From the NCBI GenBank assembly GCA_905221605.1, contig CAJNDS010000419.1, forward strand, positions 64,001 to 128,000: a stretch of DNA of 64,000 nucleotides, given 5' to 3'. Each line of letters starts with the position of its first letter. Positions within the stretch are counted from its first letter, which is position 1. Source of the DNA: Symbiodinium natans. Lineage: Eukaryota > Sar > Dinophyceae > Suessiales > Symbiodiniaceae. Under the pieces are notes generated by a model. That model made no database searches. It saw only the letters and a list, made by a program, of their open reading frames with translations, and was not told the origin of the DNA. Shown here in pieces: positions 22,650 through 33,280 of the stretch. A program made the translations under genes and the position numbers.

Positions 22650-22702
22650 CCTCTCCTTCGCACTGGCCGCTGCAATCGCTCCAGGATCTCCACGAAGAGA
22701 AC
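22650..22702 (-). CDS. TSP1 repeat, N-terminal part
   Basis: Acceptor TCAGAG|G and minus frame FSSWRSWSDCSGQCEGEG: the WxxWSxCSxxC signature of TSP1. The donor G|GTTTAG is the first base pair of a TTTAGGG array that fills the start of the intron (plus coordinates 22605-22650), so the telomere-like repeat itself provides the splice donor. Confidence 0.75.
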
Positions 22703-23557
22703 CTCTGACTTCAGGTTTTGGGTCGTGGGGACTGGCACTCACTTGAGGTTCATGCGTAGCAAGCACGAGGGCCAAATAAGCAGTGATTGCTAGCGTAAAA
22801 TCTAACTGCAGCTGGTCGGAATTTTAACTGTTTCGACTCTCCTCGTGCAGGGAGGGAGGATTCAAGCGCATCCTTTTCAGGATATCCTCTTCTAGGGCTT
22901 AGGCCCTAAACCCGAAACCCCAAACCGAAATTCAAAACCGTAGGGTTTTGAAGGTTCAGATTCTGAGGCCTAGGAACTGTAGGGTATTAAGGCAAGGGTA
23001 ATTTTCAGGAATCGCGGCCACACCATGGTTCTGCTAGAAAGCTTGCAGGGATTCAGGAAACCCTAAACCCTAGAACTACCCTAACAGCCCCTTTCAAGGC
23101 AGCTGCAGCTGCCTAGGACCTAAAGCTTCGCAGCCACGCCCAAAGAGCCTGACGATCTGAAGTTGCCCAATCCGACCATCCCAAATAAGGCTAGCCAAAG
23201 GTTTCAACGAAACTGCTAAATCTTCTCATTGGTATATGGTTAATCAGACAGCCGCATGCCGAAAGTACCACACCCACGAGAAACGACATGTGGCTTCGCA
23301 AAGTTTGGCCCCAAAACGTTTTGGTCGCGTCTTGGGCGCTTCTTCTCGCGCTGGTCGGCACTTTACTACCCTCCCTGACATTTCGTGTCCTGCTACACGT
23401 TTCGCACTTTCGAGACTGCTGGCACTTTTCGACTTTCGCGTCCTGGGACACTTTTTTGCAATTTTCGACCTTCGCAGGTTTTTCGGCTTTTCACGAACTG
23501 GAGGCCTGTTTGCTGTTTTTTCGGCGCGTTTGGCACGTTTCGAGATCTTTTAATTTC

Positions 23558-23617
23558 TGTTCCTTATTGAGTTTAAGTACCTTGAAAATGTAGAATGGTA
23601 CCCCACTATGACAAAGT
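23558..23617. repeat. dispersed repeat copy (family with 3006-3066)
   Basis: TCCTTATTGAGTT ... AATGGTACCCC ... ATGACAAAG matches the copy at 3006. Upstream, 23390-23550, is a different tract with repeated TTTCGA/CTTTCG words. Confidence 0.65.
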
Positions 23618-23637
23618 AAACCCTGCATGCTTGAAGG

Positions 23638-23703
23638 GCCCCGGCAAGCAGTCCACGCTGGGAATGCAGTGCACGTGCTGGTTGCAGGGCTGAGCTTCCT
23701 GCA
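23638..23703 (-). CDS. TSP1 junction exon (end of one repeat, start of next)
   Basis: Minus frame LQEAQPCNQHVHCIPSVDC. QxCNxxxxC is the conserved end of a TSP1 repeat and VDC the usual start of the next, as also seen at 11.05, 33.25 and 50.15 kb. Confidence 0.6.
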
Positions 23704-24173
23704 GGGAGGGTCGGTCTGCTCAGGGCTTCAGGTTCTTGTGGGTTTTGGGGTTGAGGCTTTGGGGTTTGGGACATAAGCCGGCTTTGTTTTCGGCGTTGTT
23801 GTCTTTGGGGTTAAGGTGTGCGCAGGTTAGCAGGTTCAGGGAAGCCTTGGGGTTTCTTTGGGCTTCTGCACCAAGTGATCAAGGGCCCCGAAAGGCAAGG
23901 AAATTTGCGGAAAATTGCGGCCCCCTGCAAGATTTCAGGAAGAAAAATAGGGGAAGCTCTGTTTCTCTGCTTTTCTGGGCTTTTAGAGGCCAACCGAAGA
24001 AAGGAGGCTCCAAGGATTGAAGAGAGCTAGGTCCCCTCTAAACCTGGGATTTGCAAGAACAACGGTAAAAACCTCCAAAATGCAATAAAATACTAGTACT
24101 GCTTAGACGAACCTCCCCAAAGAGCACCCGACTATATTGGGAAACCTCCATGCTCCTGAACCATTCATTCACT

Positions 24174-24293
24174 CCCTGCAAGTCTCTGGAGGGGCGTGCC
24201 GTGGCATAGCCGGTAGCTGGAAGGCCGCAGTCGTTCGCCTGAGGCTCTCTGAAGCATGTCGATGGCTTGCTTATCTTCGTGCACCCGGGTCAC
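24174..24293 (-). CDS. candidate helical exon
   Basis: Minus frame VTRVHEDKQAIDMLQRAS then GERLRPSSYRLCHG. Acceptor AG|G from GGTTTAG|GG. A neighbouring minus frame at 24343-24419 (ESKSHILSILYDLLPSSK ending at GTAAAG) is also exon-like. The plus frame over the same bases is open too, so confidence is limited. Confidence 0.4.
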
Positions 24294-24864
24294 CCTAAAC
24301 CTGAGGAAGTTCTTACAACTCACAGCGCCTCAGTGCGACTTTACCTGTTCCGGGCGCCTTGCTTGAGGGCAAAAGGTCGTACAGGATTGAGAGAATGTGG
24401 CTCTTCGACTCTTGTATACTTGTATAGTTGCATGCCCACCTTCCCAGAACCCAGAATCCCTTGAACCCAACTGGTTGAAACTTAGAATCCCCGAATTTAC
24501 GTGTCGGCAACCCCCACCCTGAGGGCCCAAAGTCCGTTTGTTTCATGTGGTTCTAATCATCCAGTTAGGAAAGCACCAGGTCTGTTGACCAAATTGCCGA
24601 TGCTATCCGTGATCGCGCTTGGTGTTGCAAACATTCACGAGTTGGGCTCAGAACAGAACAGATTCGTAAGATACTTGCCATGACAAGTTGGAAGCGGAAG
24701 CTGTGATAAAGTGGCCCAAACAATCTGGCCGGCTGGTGAGACCGGTACGCGGTACGCATCTTGGCGCACTGGCAAAGAGCTACAAGTGAGCACAAGGTTG
24801 AGCAACCAGCATGTGGAAACTTCTATCTCCATACATGCACGCAAGCAAGCAACCAACCCAGCGC

Positions 24865-24884
24865 GCGCACACACACACACACAA
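24865..24884. repeat. (CA)n microsatellite
   Basis: GCGC followed by ten CA dinucleotides. Confidence 0.9.
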
Positions 24885-24953
24885 TATCCTCAATGAGACT
24901 CAACCATTGATTGAAAAAGGCTAAGGTGGTCTGCCAAGCCCGAAATCACGTGG

Positions 24954-25034
24954 GCTTGCCTCCACCAAGACGTGGCGATGCCTCCATGTCTCTCCTCCTT
25001 CGCACGTCGCTGAGCAGACCTTGCAGGCTTCCAG
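24954..25034 (-). CDS. TSP1 repeat, core segment
   Basis: Minus frame EACKVCSATCEGGETWRH followed by RHVLVEA. CSATCEGG is a textbook TSP1 core, followed by the basic strand. Here the first and second segments are not separated by an intron, unlike most repeats in this window. Confidence 0.75.
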
Positions 25035-26009
25035 ACTTCCACAAATCCCGTGTCCCGGAAATTCATCAGCTGGGGATCTGGAGCTTGTGAAGCCCAAGAC
25101 GGATTTGGGGCTCAGGGTGTTGCCCCTCTATAAACTAACTCGAAGCTGTGAACCCAAAGCAGCCGAAATATGCCCAAGCCCCAACTGAACTTGTCCAAAC
25201 GGTCCGTGAGCTGCCCTGTCCCGAAAAGCCCCGAGTGATCGAAACACTGGAATTTTCAATCAGAACTCAAGATCTTGGGTCCTCAAGAGAGCCTGGTGGG
25301 TAGGATACCCAATGACCCAAACGTTCACTACTCCCTTTGAGTGCCAGATATTGGTGCCTCTTGGAGGTAGCCTGCGGTCGCCCACTCTATACGCCCGAAC
25401 ACAATAGTATGCACTGCAAGTGCATGGTCCGGACTTCGCCACAAGAAGCATGTTGCACCCTGCTGTTCTTGCGTTTCTTCTACCTACAAAAACGGACGCG
25501 AAAAATTACCAAATAACTCAACCCCAACAACCTGAACCCGAAGCCAGAAATCCGTCAAGCGCGACTTGGAAGTCTGTAACCGGAGTTGCACGTGGCTATG
25601 GACATATTTCCCTTAATTGCTTACAATCCCCTATTGTCCCTCCCCAGCGCCCCTTCCCTTTCGGTGCCGTGCACTCCAGTGGCTCCAGTCGCCCCACCTT
25701 AATTGCGATCGAGCCCCTAAAAACAACAGGGTTTAGGGTTTGAGGGCTTAGAATTTAGGGTTAGGCCCTGCGTGGCTTCAAAACGCACCAGTCAACTGCA
25801 CTGATCTTATCTGATCTTCGTGATCTCTGACTTCTCGGTGCAAGTGACAGCAGAGACTTGTGGGAGACGGCAGGAACGAAAGCTTGTGCAGTTGCTCGAG
25901 AAGCCACTCAGGAGAACAGCATTGTGAGACCCTTACCCAGTGCACAGCCGGTCAACTCCTCTCGTATCCCAGCCCAGAGCATCCTCCAGAGAAGCCTGGA
26001 GCAAAACGT

Positions 26010-26285
26010 CGAGTGCCCAGCCCCAACACCATCCCCAGAGACCTGGAGTGCCCAACCCCAAAGAACCACAACACCCAGAGAACCCCAACACCCAGAGTAT
26101 CCCCCGCAGAATCCTGGAGTGCCCAGCCCCAAGTACAAATCAGAGCATTTCTGGAATGCCCAACCCAGAGTATCCCCGAAGAATTTCTGGAGTGTCCGAC
26201 CCAGAGTATCCCCAAAGAATCTATCTGCACAGAATCAGAATCCCTGCAGTGCCCAACCGCAGTTTTTCAGAGAATCCCGGAGCTT
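26010..26285. repeat. minisatellite of about 45-50 bp units
   Basis: Repeated GAGTGCCCAACCCC / AGAGTATCCCC / AAGAATTTCTGG segments, imperfect, about five to six copies. Long frames on both strands (up to 198 codons on plus) are produced by the repeat and are not taken as genes. Confidence 0.7.
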
Positions 26286-26294
26286 TAAACCCAC

Positions 26295-26402
26295 CCGTAC
26301 ATGGTTTCGACGCTGCTGTTGGAAATGCACTCAGCTCACCCGTGCATGGTTTCGACAGTGCTTTGGAGATGTAGTAACATGGTTTCAACGCTGCCTTGAA
26401 GA
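26295..26402. repeat. three-copy tandem repeat
   Basis: CATGGTTTCGAC(G/A)(C/G)TGCT recurs three times at about 50-base spacing next to the minisatellite. Confidence 0.65.
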
Positions 26403-27540
26403 AATACTACACAGCAGAGGTTCGACCCTGAGCCTTCGGGTGCGCTTAGTCTAAGCGCCCCCTGAGGCTGAGCATCAATTTTCGGGCTGACCAGGTACCG
26501 TTCAGGACCTCAAAACGGTGAGCTTGGCCACCGAATCCCGCTGTGAGGTTTGGCCCCACTTTGCACGCACCCCATTTTTGCTTCTATCCCCATACCCCTG
26601 TTGTTCAACCTTGCAGTTGCTCAGAAACTCGGCTAGTTCCCACGGGCTAGCTTTCGGAATTGGACCCAAAAAACCCCAAACTCACCAACAAACCTGAGCA
26701 ACCCTAAACCCTAAACCCCCAACCCTAAACCCCAAACCCCCAGCCCGAAACCCTGAACCCTATAACCCTGTAACCCTATAACCCTGTAAGCCTAGAACCT
26801 AAGCCCTAAACCCGATAACCTCTAACCCTAGACCCCCCAACGCGAAACCCTAAAACCACCCACAGATCCTCGGAGTCTCCGGGCGCCCCACTGGCCATCG
26901 ACGCAGACATGGTGGCTGCAGGACCTGAGGGTGCAACCATCACGCGAAAGTCAGGGTGGGGTTTAGGGTTTGGGTTTAGGGTGTAGGGTTTGGGGTTTAG
27001 GGTGTAGGGTGTAGAGTTTAGAATTTAGGGCTTAGGGTTTGCGCTTTAAATGTTTAGGGTATAGGGCCGATGTGCACGATGTAGGGATGTGGGCCTAGGA
27101 TGGTTAGTTCTTCGGATTCCTGGAAGCCCGAATTCGAGCTTCCGAAGCGGCCCCTACAGCAGCCTCACATCTCTGTACACACTGCGCAAGCCCCACACCG
27201 TAAACTCCGAATCCTAAACCCCAAACCCAGAATCCTAAATCCTGAGCCTGAGCCCTGAGCCCTGAGCCCTGAGCCCTGAGCCCTGAAACCTAAACCCTGA
27301 AGCCTGAACCCTAAACCAAAAGCCCTGAACCCTAAACCCCGAGACCTCAACCCTTGAAGGCCCAGGCAGAACCCTGAGCCCCTAAAAGCAGTCCTCGAAC
27401 ACCAACCCACACCCTACCACGGAAACAAGCACGTGGAAAAATATGGTTTTCCCATGTGAAAAAAGACCATCCCCTTCTAAAGCCTCAAGAGCGAGTAAAA
27501 ACAGATGATGGATCGCAGAGCCCTGGGATCTCTTCTCTCA
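26403..27540. other. intron-like DNA with CCCTGAG and TTTAGGG repeats
   Basis: Contains degenerate telomere-like words in both orientations and a CCTGAGC 7-bp tandem at 27240-27287. A minus stretch at 26880-26950 (SCSHHVCVDGQWGA) resembles a TSP1 junction with the VDC cysteine changed to Gly; it may be a decayed exon. Confidence 0.5.
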
Positions 27541-27591
27541 GCCAGGCGACTGCGTGTTGCAAGGCTTAACCTGCGAGCTTGGCAGCCTCGG
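27541..27591 (-). CDS. TSP1 repeat, C-terminal segment
   Basis: Minus frame LPSSQVKPCNTQSPG. KPCNTQ is the standard end of a TSP1 repeat. A TGA follows directly, so the exon must be spliced before it or this is a relic. Confidence 0.5.
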
Positions 27592-27828
27592 TTTCGGCTG
27601 CGGAGAGGGTATGGTGAGGGGCTTATGGCTGAAGGTTGGCGGAAGACCAGGACTTCGGGAAGTTGAGGGTCGCTGGGGCGGGCTCTTAGCGGGGGTCCCT
27701 ACGCTTGCCCTAGGCCCTTCAGCAACCTTCGACCAAAGGTGGGTTTTAGGGGGATTCGGCTGTCTGCTGCGCTGCTGCCCACACATGCCACCCAAGAACC
27801 CGCAGACTCCGACTCTCACATGATGTAC

Positions 27829-28368
27829 TCACATGCCTTGTGCTGAAGTTTTTGTTGGTGTCGATGCCTCCCATTCCCCCCCCCCCCCCACCAAAAAAAC
27901 AATAAGAATCCCCAAAGCGTGATACGCACATGATTGAAAAGATGCGAAAGCGTATGCAAGCGTGGCAGGCACAGTGGCGCAGTGAGGCTGCGCGATTTGG
28001 TACTGTTGTCTGACCCCAAAACAGGACGCCGCTTTGTGGGCCCCCCCTGTCCAGAAGCAGCCGGCACGCTCCAGACGCCATCGGAACGCAGCACCGGCCG
28101 CCAGGCATGTGTCAGCGCAAGCCACCCAATGGTGAAATGGTGCCAGTGGCATCAGCAGGGCGACGACTCGAGAAAAACGACACGAAGTCGCGCGGCACTT
28201 TTGCGGTCTGACATTGAGAATCACCTGACCCAGCGAAACGCGCAGATTCACTGCGGCCTGCCACGATTCGCCATTTACTCCTTTTGTCTGGGCCGAGTTT
28301 GGGTCCTGCAGAAGCTGGTCATGTCGAAGGAGGTGCAGGAGCATGGGCAAGTTGAGCTGGGGTCATGA
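27829..28368. other. region open on both strands
   Basis: A 144-codon plus frame (27934-28368) and a 173-codon minus frame (27829-28350) overlap. Third-position GC is similar in both. No motif decides between them. A C run of 12 lies at 27878-27889. Confidence 0.35.
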
Positions 28369-28381
28369 AGAAAGTTGGAGG

Positions 28382-28443
28382 TGCACATCTTCGTCGGATG
28401 TGAAGACACGTGGTTCCGGCGCAATGCTGGGTCCAGTCTGAGG
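28382..28443 (-). CDS. TSP1-like N-terminal segment
   Basis: Minus frame SSDWTQHCAGTTCLHIRR. SDWxxxCxxTC fits TSP1 but is shorter than usual between Trp and Cys. Follows the repeat at 28.6-29.7 kb. Confidence 0.45.
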
Positions 28444-28606
28444 ACAAAACCTGACTAGCTAAATCCGTCAACCGTCCCTGCATCCGAAAGGCGAAGCAGC
28501 TAAACCCTAAGACCTCAACCTGACTGAGGCTCGCGCCCTCAAACCCTCAAACCCTACAAGCCCAAAAACCCAAAATCCCAAAACCCACCTTGCCACCCCC
28601 AATTTA

Positions 28607-28673
28607 GGGGCCCTGCGCGTCGCAGGACTTGCAACCCGGCTTCGGCTTCTGCAGAATCTTTCGCGAACGGCTC
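28607..28673 (-). CDS. TSP1 repeat, middle part
   Basis: Acceptor AAGCAG|G, then SRSRKILQKPKPGCKSCD, the basic second strand and following cysteines. Joins in phase to 29686-29724 through a GC donor (GG|GCAGAC), giving CDKSCDGGSRSRKILQKP. Confidence 0.7.
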
Positions 28674-28689
28674 CTGCTTCGTTCACTCA

Positions 28690-28990
28690 TTCTCCCGTTC
28701 GTTCGCTTTATTCACTCACTTGTTCATCCACTCGATTCACTCACCTGTTATCTTGTTAGTATTCTCTTCGTGGGGACATGAAGTACTATTAATAAGACCC
28801 CGCGAGCATAAGGAAAAGAGAATATTAAAGGACCATTCACTTTCTAATATAAGATTGCAAGGAATTTATGACGCATGCATTTGTATTAGAAATTTGGGCT
28901 TTTACTGGCGGCCCATAAAAGAACTATAAATGAGGGCCGCACTAAACGCACTACATATGCCACTTTTCTAGTATCTTTTCATGTCTTACT
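28690..28990. other. AT-rich stretch with TTCACTCA-like repeats
   Basis: Short tandem words (TTCACTCACTTGTTCATCCACTC) followed by AT-rich DNA clearly different in composition from its surroundings. It resembles the composition of 51.6-51.8 kb. It may be a mobile-element remnant; no ends identified. Confidence 0.4.
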
Positions 28991-29685
28991 TCTAATGTTT
29001 ACTGGTCATGGAGAAAAGCCCCCTACAAATCTCTTTTCTTATTGGGCTTCTTCTCACACCCTCATTCTCCCATCCTGGCTGTTACCTTCGCGACGAGTTG
29101 TTTTTTCCCCCCAAGCCTAAACCCAAACTCTAGCTTCGGGGCGAGCCAGCCCGCTGCGGGGCTTGTAGGGAGTCAAAGGAGTCTTTCAACGTGCTGGACG
29201 CGGATGGATTCGGGGTTGGGGGTTTGTGGTTTGGGATTCAGGGTATAGGCCCGAGGCCCATCAGAGTGGAGGCTTTTGGGAACGTATCGGACAGAAGTCG
29301 CACAAAAGTGGGAATAACATATGGGTGGTTCTCTAAGGGCGGGTTTTTGATGGTCCCTGAGAATTAGGAGGATCCTTTTGGGTTCTGACGATACCAAAAG
29401 AGTCGCGTCTTAGCTATCGCCTCCCACGTGCGGCCTTGATGAAGGGCTTCCCGGCACTGTCGTTTTCAAGGGTGCAAGGGGAGTGACCAGGCTAGGGTTG
29501 CGGGGGTTTGGGGGTGCAATTTACCTTAGTTGTCCAGCAACCTGGGGGAACTAAAGGTTGACCTTTAGGATTTTGAGGGGATTCTCCTACCCCAAAATGG
29601 TTCAAGGTTACCTACTCTACCTACTAGGTTACGGAGTAAGGTCAAGGTACACACGGGCGGAATCAGCCAAGGGCCGGGCGTCTGC

Positions 29686-29724
29686 CCGCCGTCGCAGGAC
29701 TTGTCGCAAGTCGTCCACTCCGTC
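29686..29724 (-). CDS. TSP1 repeat, N-terminal part
   Basis: Acceptor TCGAG|G and minus frame TEWTTCDKSCDGG. WxxCxxSCxGG is the TSP1 core. The GC donor at 29685 splices to 28673. Confidence 0.7.
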
Positions 29725-29740
29725 CTCGATTGAGAGGGCT

Positions 29741-29816
29741 CAAAGGGTTTAGGGTTTAGGGTTTAAGGTTTAGGGTTTAGGGTTTAGGGTTTTAGGGTTT
29801 AGGGTTTAGGGTTCAG
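29741..29816 (+). repeat. TTTAGGG array
   Basis: About ten units with single-base variants, G-rich on plus, directly upstream (in minus sense) of the TSP1 exon at 29724. Confidence 0.95.
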
Positions 29817-30426
29817 GGGATGGCTTGGGGTTTGCGAGACTCTTGGCCTGTCCACCCCTCCTCCTCCCAAGGGCCCAGGCCACCATGCTTTGAAGAGGGG
29901 CCAGGCCCCTCTTTCTGGAACACCCAGGCCAAAGCCAAGAAACTTGATTGTTTCTTCTGAAACCTTTTTGTGGTGTAGAGTACGTAGAATGGAGGGCCCT
30001 AGGGGTTTGCTTGCATCGGAAGACTTCACAGCGCAACCACCTCCTTACAAGTCTACATATCGGCGGAGGCGAGAGTGGTCGACGCGGAGCCGCGTGGCAC
30101 TTCTCCCCCCAGCCGAAGCAAAGCAACGCCAATGATGAGAGCTCGTACAGTGCTCTGAGAGTTTTGGGTACTTCAGGCTTAAGGGGCTGGTAAGCGTTGC
30201 CCCCAAAGCATCTGGCTGGGTGCCCGGGCCAATGATCCCAAATGCAGTCCGTGCAGTCGCAATCCGGCGAGTAGCAAGGCTCGACCTGCGCTCTTGGGGG
30301 GGGGGGTTTGCAGGTTGGCGTAAAAGAGTTTAGGCTGCGGACTTACTTGGAGGGTAGCGATCATCGGGGACCCTAATCTCAACCCGGATCCTCTTCTAAT
30401 ATGAACCCCAATAACGTACCCCTACT

Positions 30427-30489
30427 GCAGGGGGGGGGGGGGGCAGGGGCAGGGGGTAGCTGGCAGCAAGCCCCCCCCCCCCCCCCCCT
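30427..30489. repeat. poly-G and poly-C facing each other
   Basis: A G run of about 14, a 30-base GC-rich spacer, then a C run of 17. The runs are complementary and could form a hairpin. Confidence 0.8.
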
Positions 30490-30738
30490 ACCAGCTCTTC
30501 CATGGAGGACAGGCGAGCCCGCACTGCGATACAAGCCCTGTTAAGGCTATGAAGCACCGAGAAGCAAAGAAACCCTGCGAGCCCCCTATAAATTCTGTAA
30601 ACCACAGAAACCAAACCCTGCAAGTCCCATATGCCCTACAATAGACTATCAACCCTAAACCCCCTAAACTCCCCAAGCCCTAACAACCCTCAACACCCTA
30701 AGCCCCTAAACCCAACTTAACCCTGGCGGGATCCGGGC

Positions 30739-30808
30739 CATGGAGAGATCCAGATCGCATCCGCGACCTCCCTCGCAGGGGCGCTGGCTAAAGTCCCGGG
30801 AACGCGTC
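30739..30808 (-). CDS. TSP1 repeat, middle and third part
   Basis: Acceptor CTCGCAG|G and minus frame TRSRDFSQRPCEGGRGC then DLDLSM. R-x-R, P, GG and C fall at the TSP1 positions. Probably completes the repeat begun at 31459-31498, but the phases did not join cleanly by eye. Confidence 0.65.
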
Positions 30809-31458
30809 CTGCGAGGTTGAAGGTTAGGGTTTATGGGGATGGTCTTGGCAGCCCGAGACTCCGCTGTTTTTAGGCTGCATAGCGTGGTAGGGCTATGCCC
30901 CATAGAGAGGCAGCATCCTACTCATCCTGCAAGTAGAAGCCGGGGTCGACGGAGCGAATCTTTAGGGCTTCTTTGGCTTTGGGGGTGGGGGCCGAACCCG
31001 AGGGTGTGCTAGGGAATTGAAACCTGAAGGCCCAAAAAGCCGGTCCGGTAGCCAACGCCGCAAGAAGAACCTGCGCGGGTGCATGGACTTCGGCTATGGA
31101 AATTTTTGTGGGGGCCCTGGGGCTTGGGAGGGTTTAGGGTTTAGGGTTTAGGAGGGTTTACAGGGTTGGGGGGGGGGACAAGGGTTGGGCTTCGGGAAGT
31201 CTAGGGCTTTTGTGGTCTAGAATGCCATGGTCTTAGGGGTTTGAGGGGTTGACCGTTGAGGGTCTCGAATGCAGTCCATCCTGGTGTTCGAAGGGGATCG
31301 TTGTGTGAAGTCGAGGTCTAGAGGATGTGATATTCTATGAGCCTTCAAGCCAGAGACACGTGGCAACAATATCACCAACTTACTGGAGCCTTGGACCGAT
31401 CGATGTAAACCCTCACACCGAATGCCAAACCTCCAACCACCGACCCTAAGCCCTAAAC

Positions 31459-31498
31459 CCGTTTCGGCCGAGGAGCTGCAGCCGGACCACTCACTCCA
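31459..31498 (-). CDS. TSP1 repeat, N-terminal part
   Basis: Acceptor GGTCTTTCAG|T and minus frame WSEWSGCSSSAETG. Just upstream is a VDC codon triplet in another frame, as expected for a repeat boundary. A donor G|GTTTAG again lies in telomere-like DNA. Confidence 0.65.
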
Positions 31499-31805
31499 CT
31501 GAAAGACCTCGGGCAATCAACAGAGTCTGCGTCGAGCTTCCAGATCCAACTGTCGATGTGAACGGAATCCCAGGATTGCAGAAGATTTTGGATATTTCTG
31601 CACATGCCCTAAACCCTTAAAACCCTTCAAACCCTTAAAACCCTCGACCCCAAACCCTCAACCCTTTAAACCCTTTAAACCCTTAAGCATAAGCTTCGAC
31701 CACAGCTTCTGTGGGCTCCTGGCGGTGCAGTCCCGGCGGCGGCATGGATCTAAAGCACAGCCTGTGAGTCGTTTCGAACGTCTGGATGTCTACACGACAC
31801 ATGGG

Positions 31806-31906
31806 GGGCCTTAATAATTAGAATAGGGTTTTGGGGGTGATGATAGTCTACTTATATGCGGACCATAAGGGAACACGATTACTAATAACTCCCGACCCCT
31901 AGATGA
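31806..31906 (+). mobile_element. MITE-like family B copy
   Basis: Starts GGGGCCTTAATAATTAGAAT, then AGGGTTTTGGGGG, and ends near CCCGACCCCTAGAT. Shares its start and the ATAAGGGAACA-type middle with copies at 43578, 57484 (inverted) and 62080. Too short to encode protein; mobility is inferred from dispersal. Confidence 0.65.
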
Positions 31907-32482
31907 CGCGTGGGGGTTGTCCTCACCCACCAGGGTGGGAGTCCCGTACCTACACACCGCCCCAAAGCGGCCCTCCAAAAACACGCCCTGAACCCGCCTT
32001 GCGTCTCGATAAGCGTCACGGGGCAGGGCTTTCCACCGTTCGTAGGGTTTCGGGTGACCTGCACAGCACAAAGAGGAGGCGAAGTTCGAATTGCAAGCCT
32101 TTGGCCTGCAATCTTTAATGACCATACCTCGTGGTCCCTTTTTTTTGGGGTCCGCACTCTAAACATTCTAACAGAGACACAACTCAGACTGTCATGAGCT
32201 GCGATCAGCCAGTATGAAAGGAGAGGCCAATGACATTCGGAAGAGTACGGAGCTCCGATCGTGCCCTGGGACACATACTGTGCTGTTACAATGATCCAAG
32301 TCCTCCACAAACCCCGGCCGCTGCTTTCCGGCTTCCGCGAGAAGCCTACTCCCTAACAGGATCGGATGAGTTCCATAAGCCTCAACCATAAAGAGGGGTG
32401 GCGGAGGGTGGTTCTGGGTGAACCCCACAGACATTGTCAGAAGCGTCCATGTCCTAACTCTCAAATGCAGCATCTTCCAGAC

Positions 32483-32571
32483 CTACATCTGCCCCTCGCC
32501 TGTCGGTGGCGCATCTGCTGGCCCCCACCGCATGTCTTGTCGCACTGATCCCACTCCGTCCAGGTGGAGAC
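32483..32571 (-). CDS. TSP1 repeat, N-terminal and middle part
   Basis: Acceptor CTAAGAAG|G and minus frame VSTWTEWDQCDKTCGGG then QQMRHRQARGRC, a near-consensus TSP1 repeat. The preceding exon (33230-33280) ends VDCE at donor GAG|GTGGTC, and the join gives VDCEVSTWTEWDQC in phase. The donor here is AG|GTCTGG. This is one of the clearest exons in the window. Confidence 0.8.
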
Positions 32572-32764
32572 CTTCTTAGGAAGCTGTGGCAGCTGGCTTT
32601 CTTTCCTGAACCCGAAACCCTGAACCCAACAAAAACCCTACAGATCACAGCAGGCTTGGAAATTAGCCGTTTCATTGCTGACCTCAGACTCAATGGGAGC
32701 TGAGCCTGCTTGCTTTGTTGCAAGGGTATAAGCTGTCGGTTCCTGGGGCAAGAATTTGTGCTCG

Positions 32765-32771
<7 letters not shown>

Positions 32772-32795
<24 letters not shown>

Positions 32796-32814
32796 GGGGG
32801 GGGGGGGGGGGGCG
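32772..32814. repeat. poly-T followed by poly-G
   Basis: About 17 T then 17 G, inside the intron between 32571 and 33230. Confidence 0.9.
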
Positions 32815-33229
32815 GCGGTGGGACGCAACCACGAAGGAGTTGAGATCAAGAAGTTTCGCGGTACACCTTTCAACCCGACCTTGAAGGAGAGCCGGAGCTC
32901 TTCTGAGACGATCTATGCAATGCCTTATACACGATGTGCTTGGCTGTGCGAGTAAACTTGCACAGCGTAGAAAGAAACCACCAGAAGCGGGCCACACCAG
33001 TTACGCAGCTGTGGCGACCGCTAGTTGCCTCTCTGAGAAGCTCTCCTCCAAAATCCGGAAACCCTGAAGCCCTACTCCTACAAATCCTAAACCCTTGAAC
33101 CCTAAACCCTAAAGCCTAAACTCCAAACTCCTAAACCCTGAACCCCTAAACCCTCAACCCTGAACTCCAAACTCCTAAACCCTGAACCCCTGAACCCTTA
33201 ACAACAGCAAAAAGGAGAGCAGAGACCAC

Positions 33230-33280
33230 CTCGCAGTCGACCCGGGCCATGCAGCTCACCACCTCCCACAGGGACATTTG
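33230..33280 (-). CDS. TSP1 junction exon
   Basis: Acceptor AACCAG|C and minus frame QMSLWEVVSCMARVDCE, ending at GAG|GTGGTC. It closes one TSP1 repeat and opens the next (see 32483). Note the base after the acceptor is C, an exception to the AG|G habit. Confidence 0.7.

Noticed and set aside
26010-26454. 198-codon plus frame
   Set aside because: Spans a minisatellite whose repeat keeps frames open on both strands.
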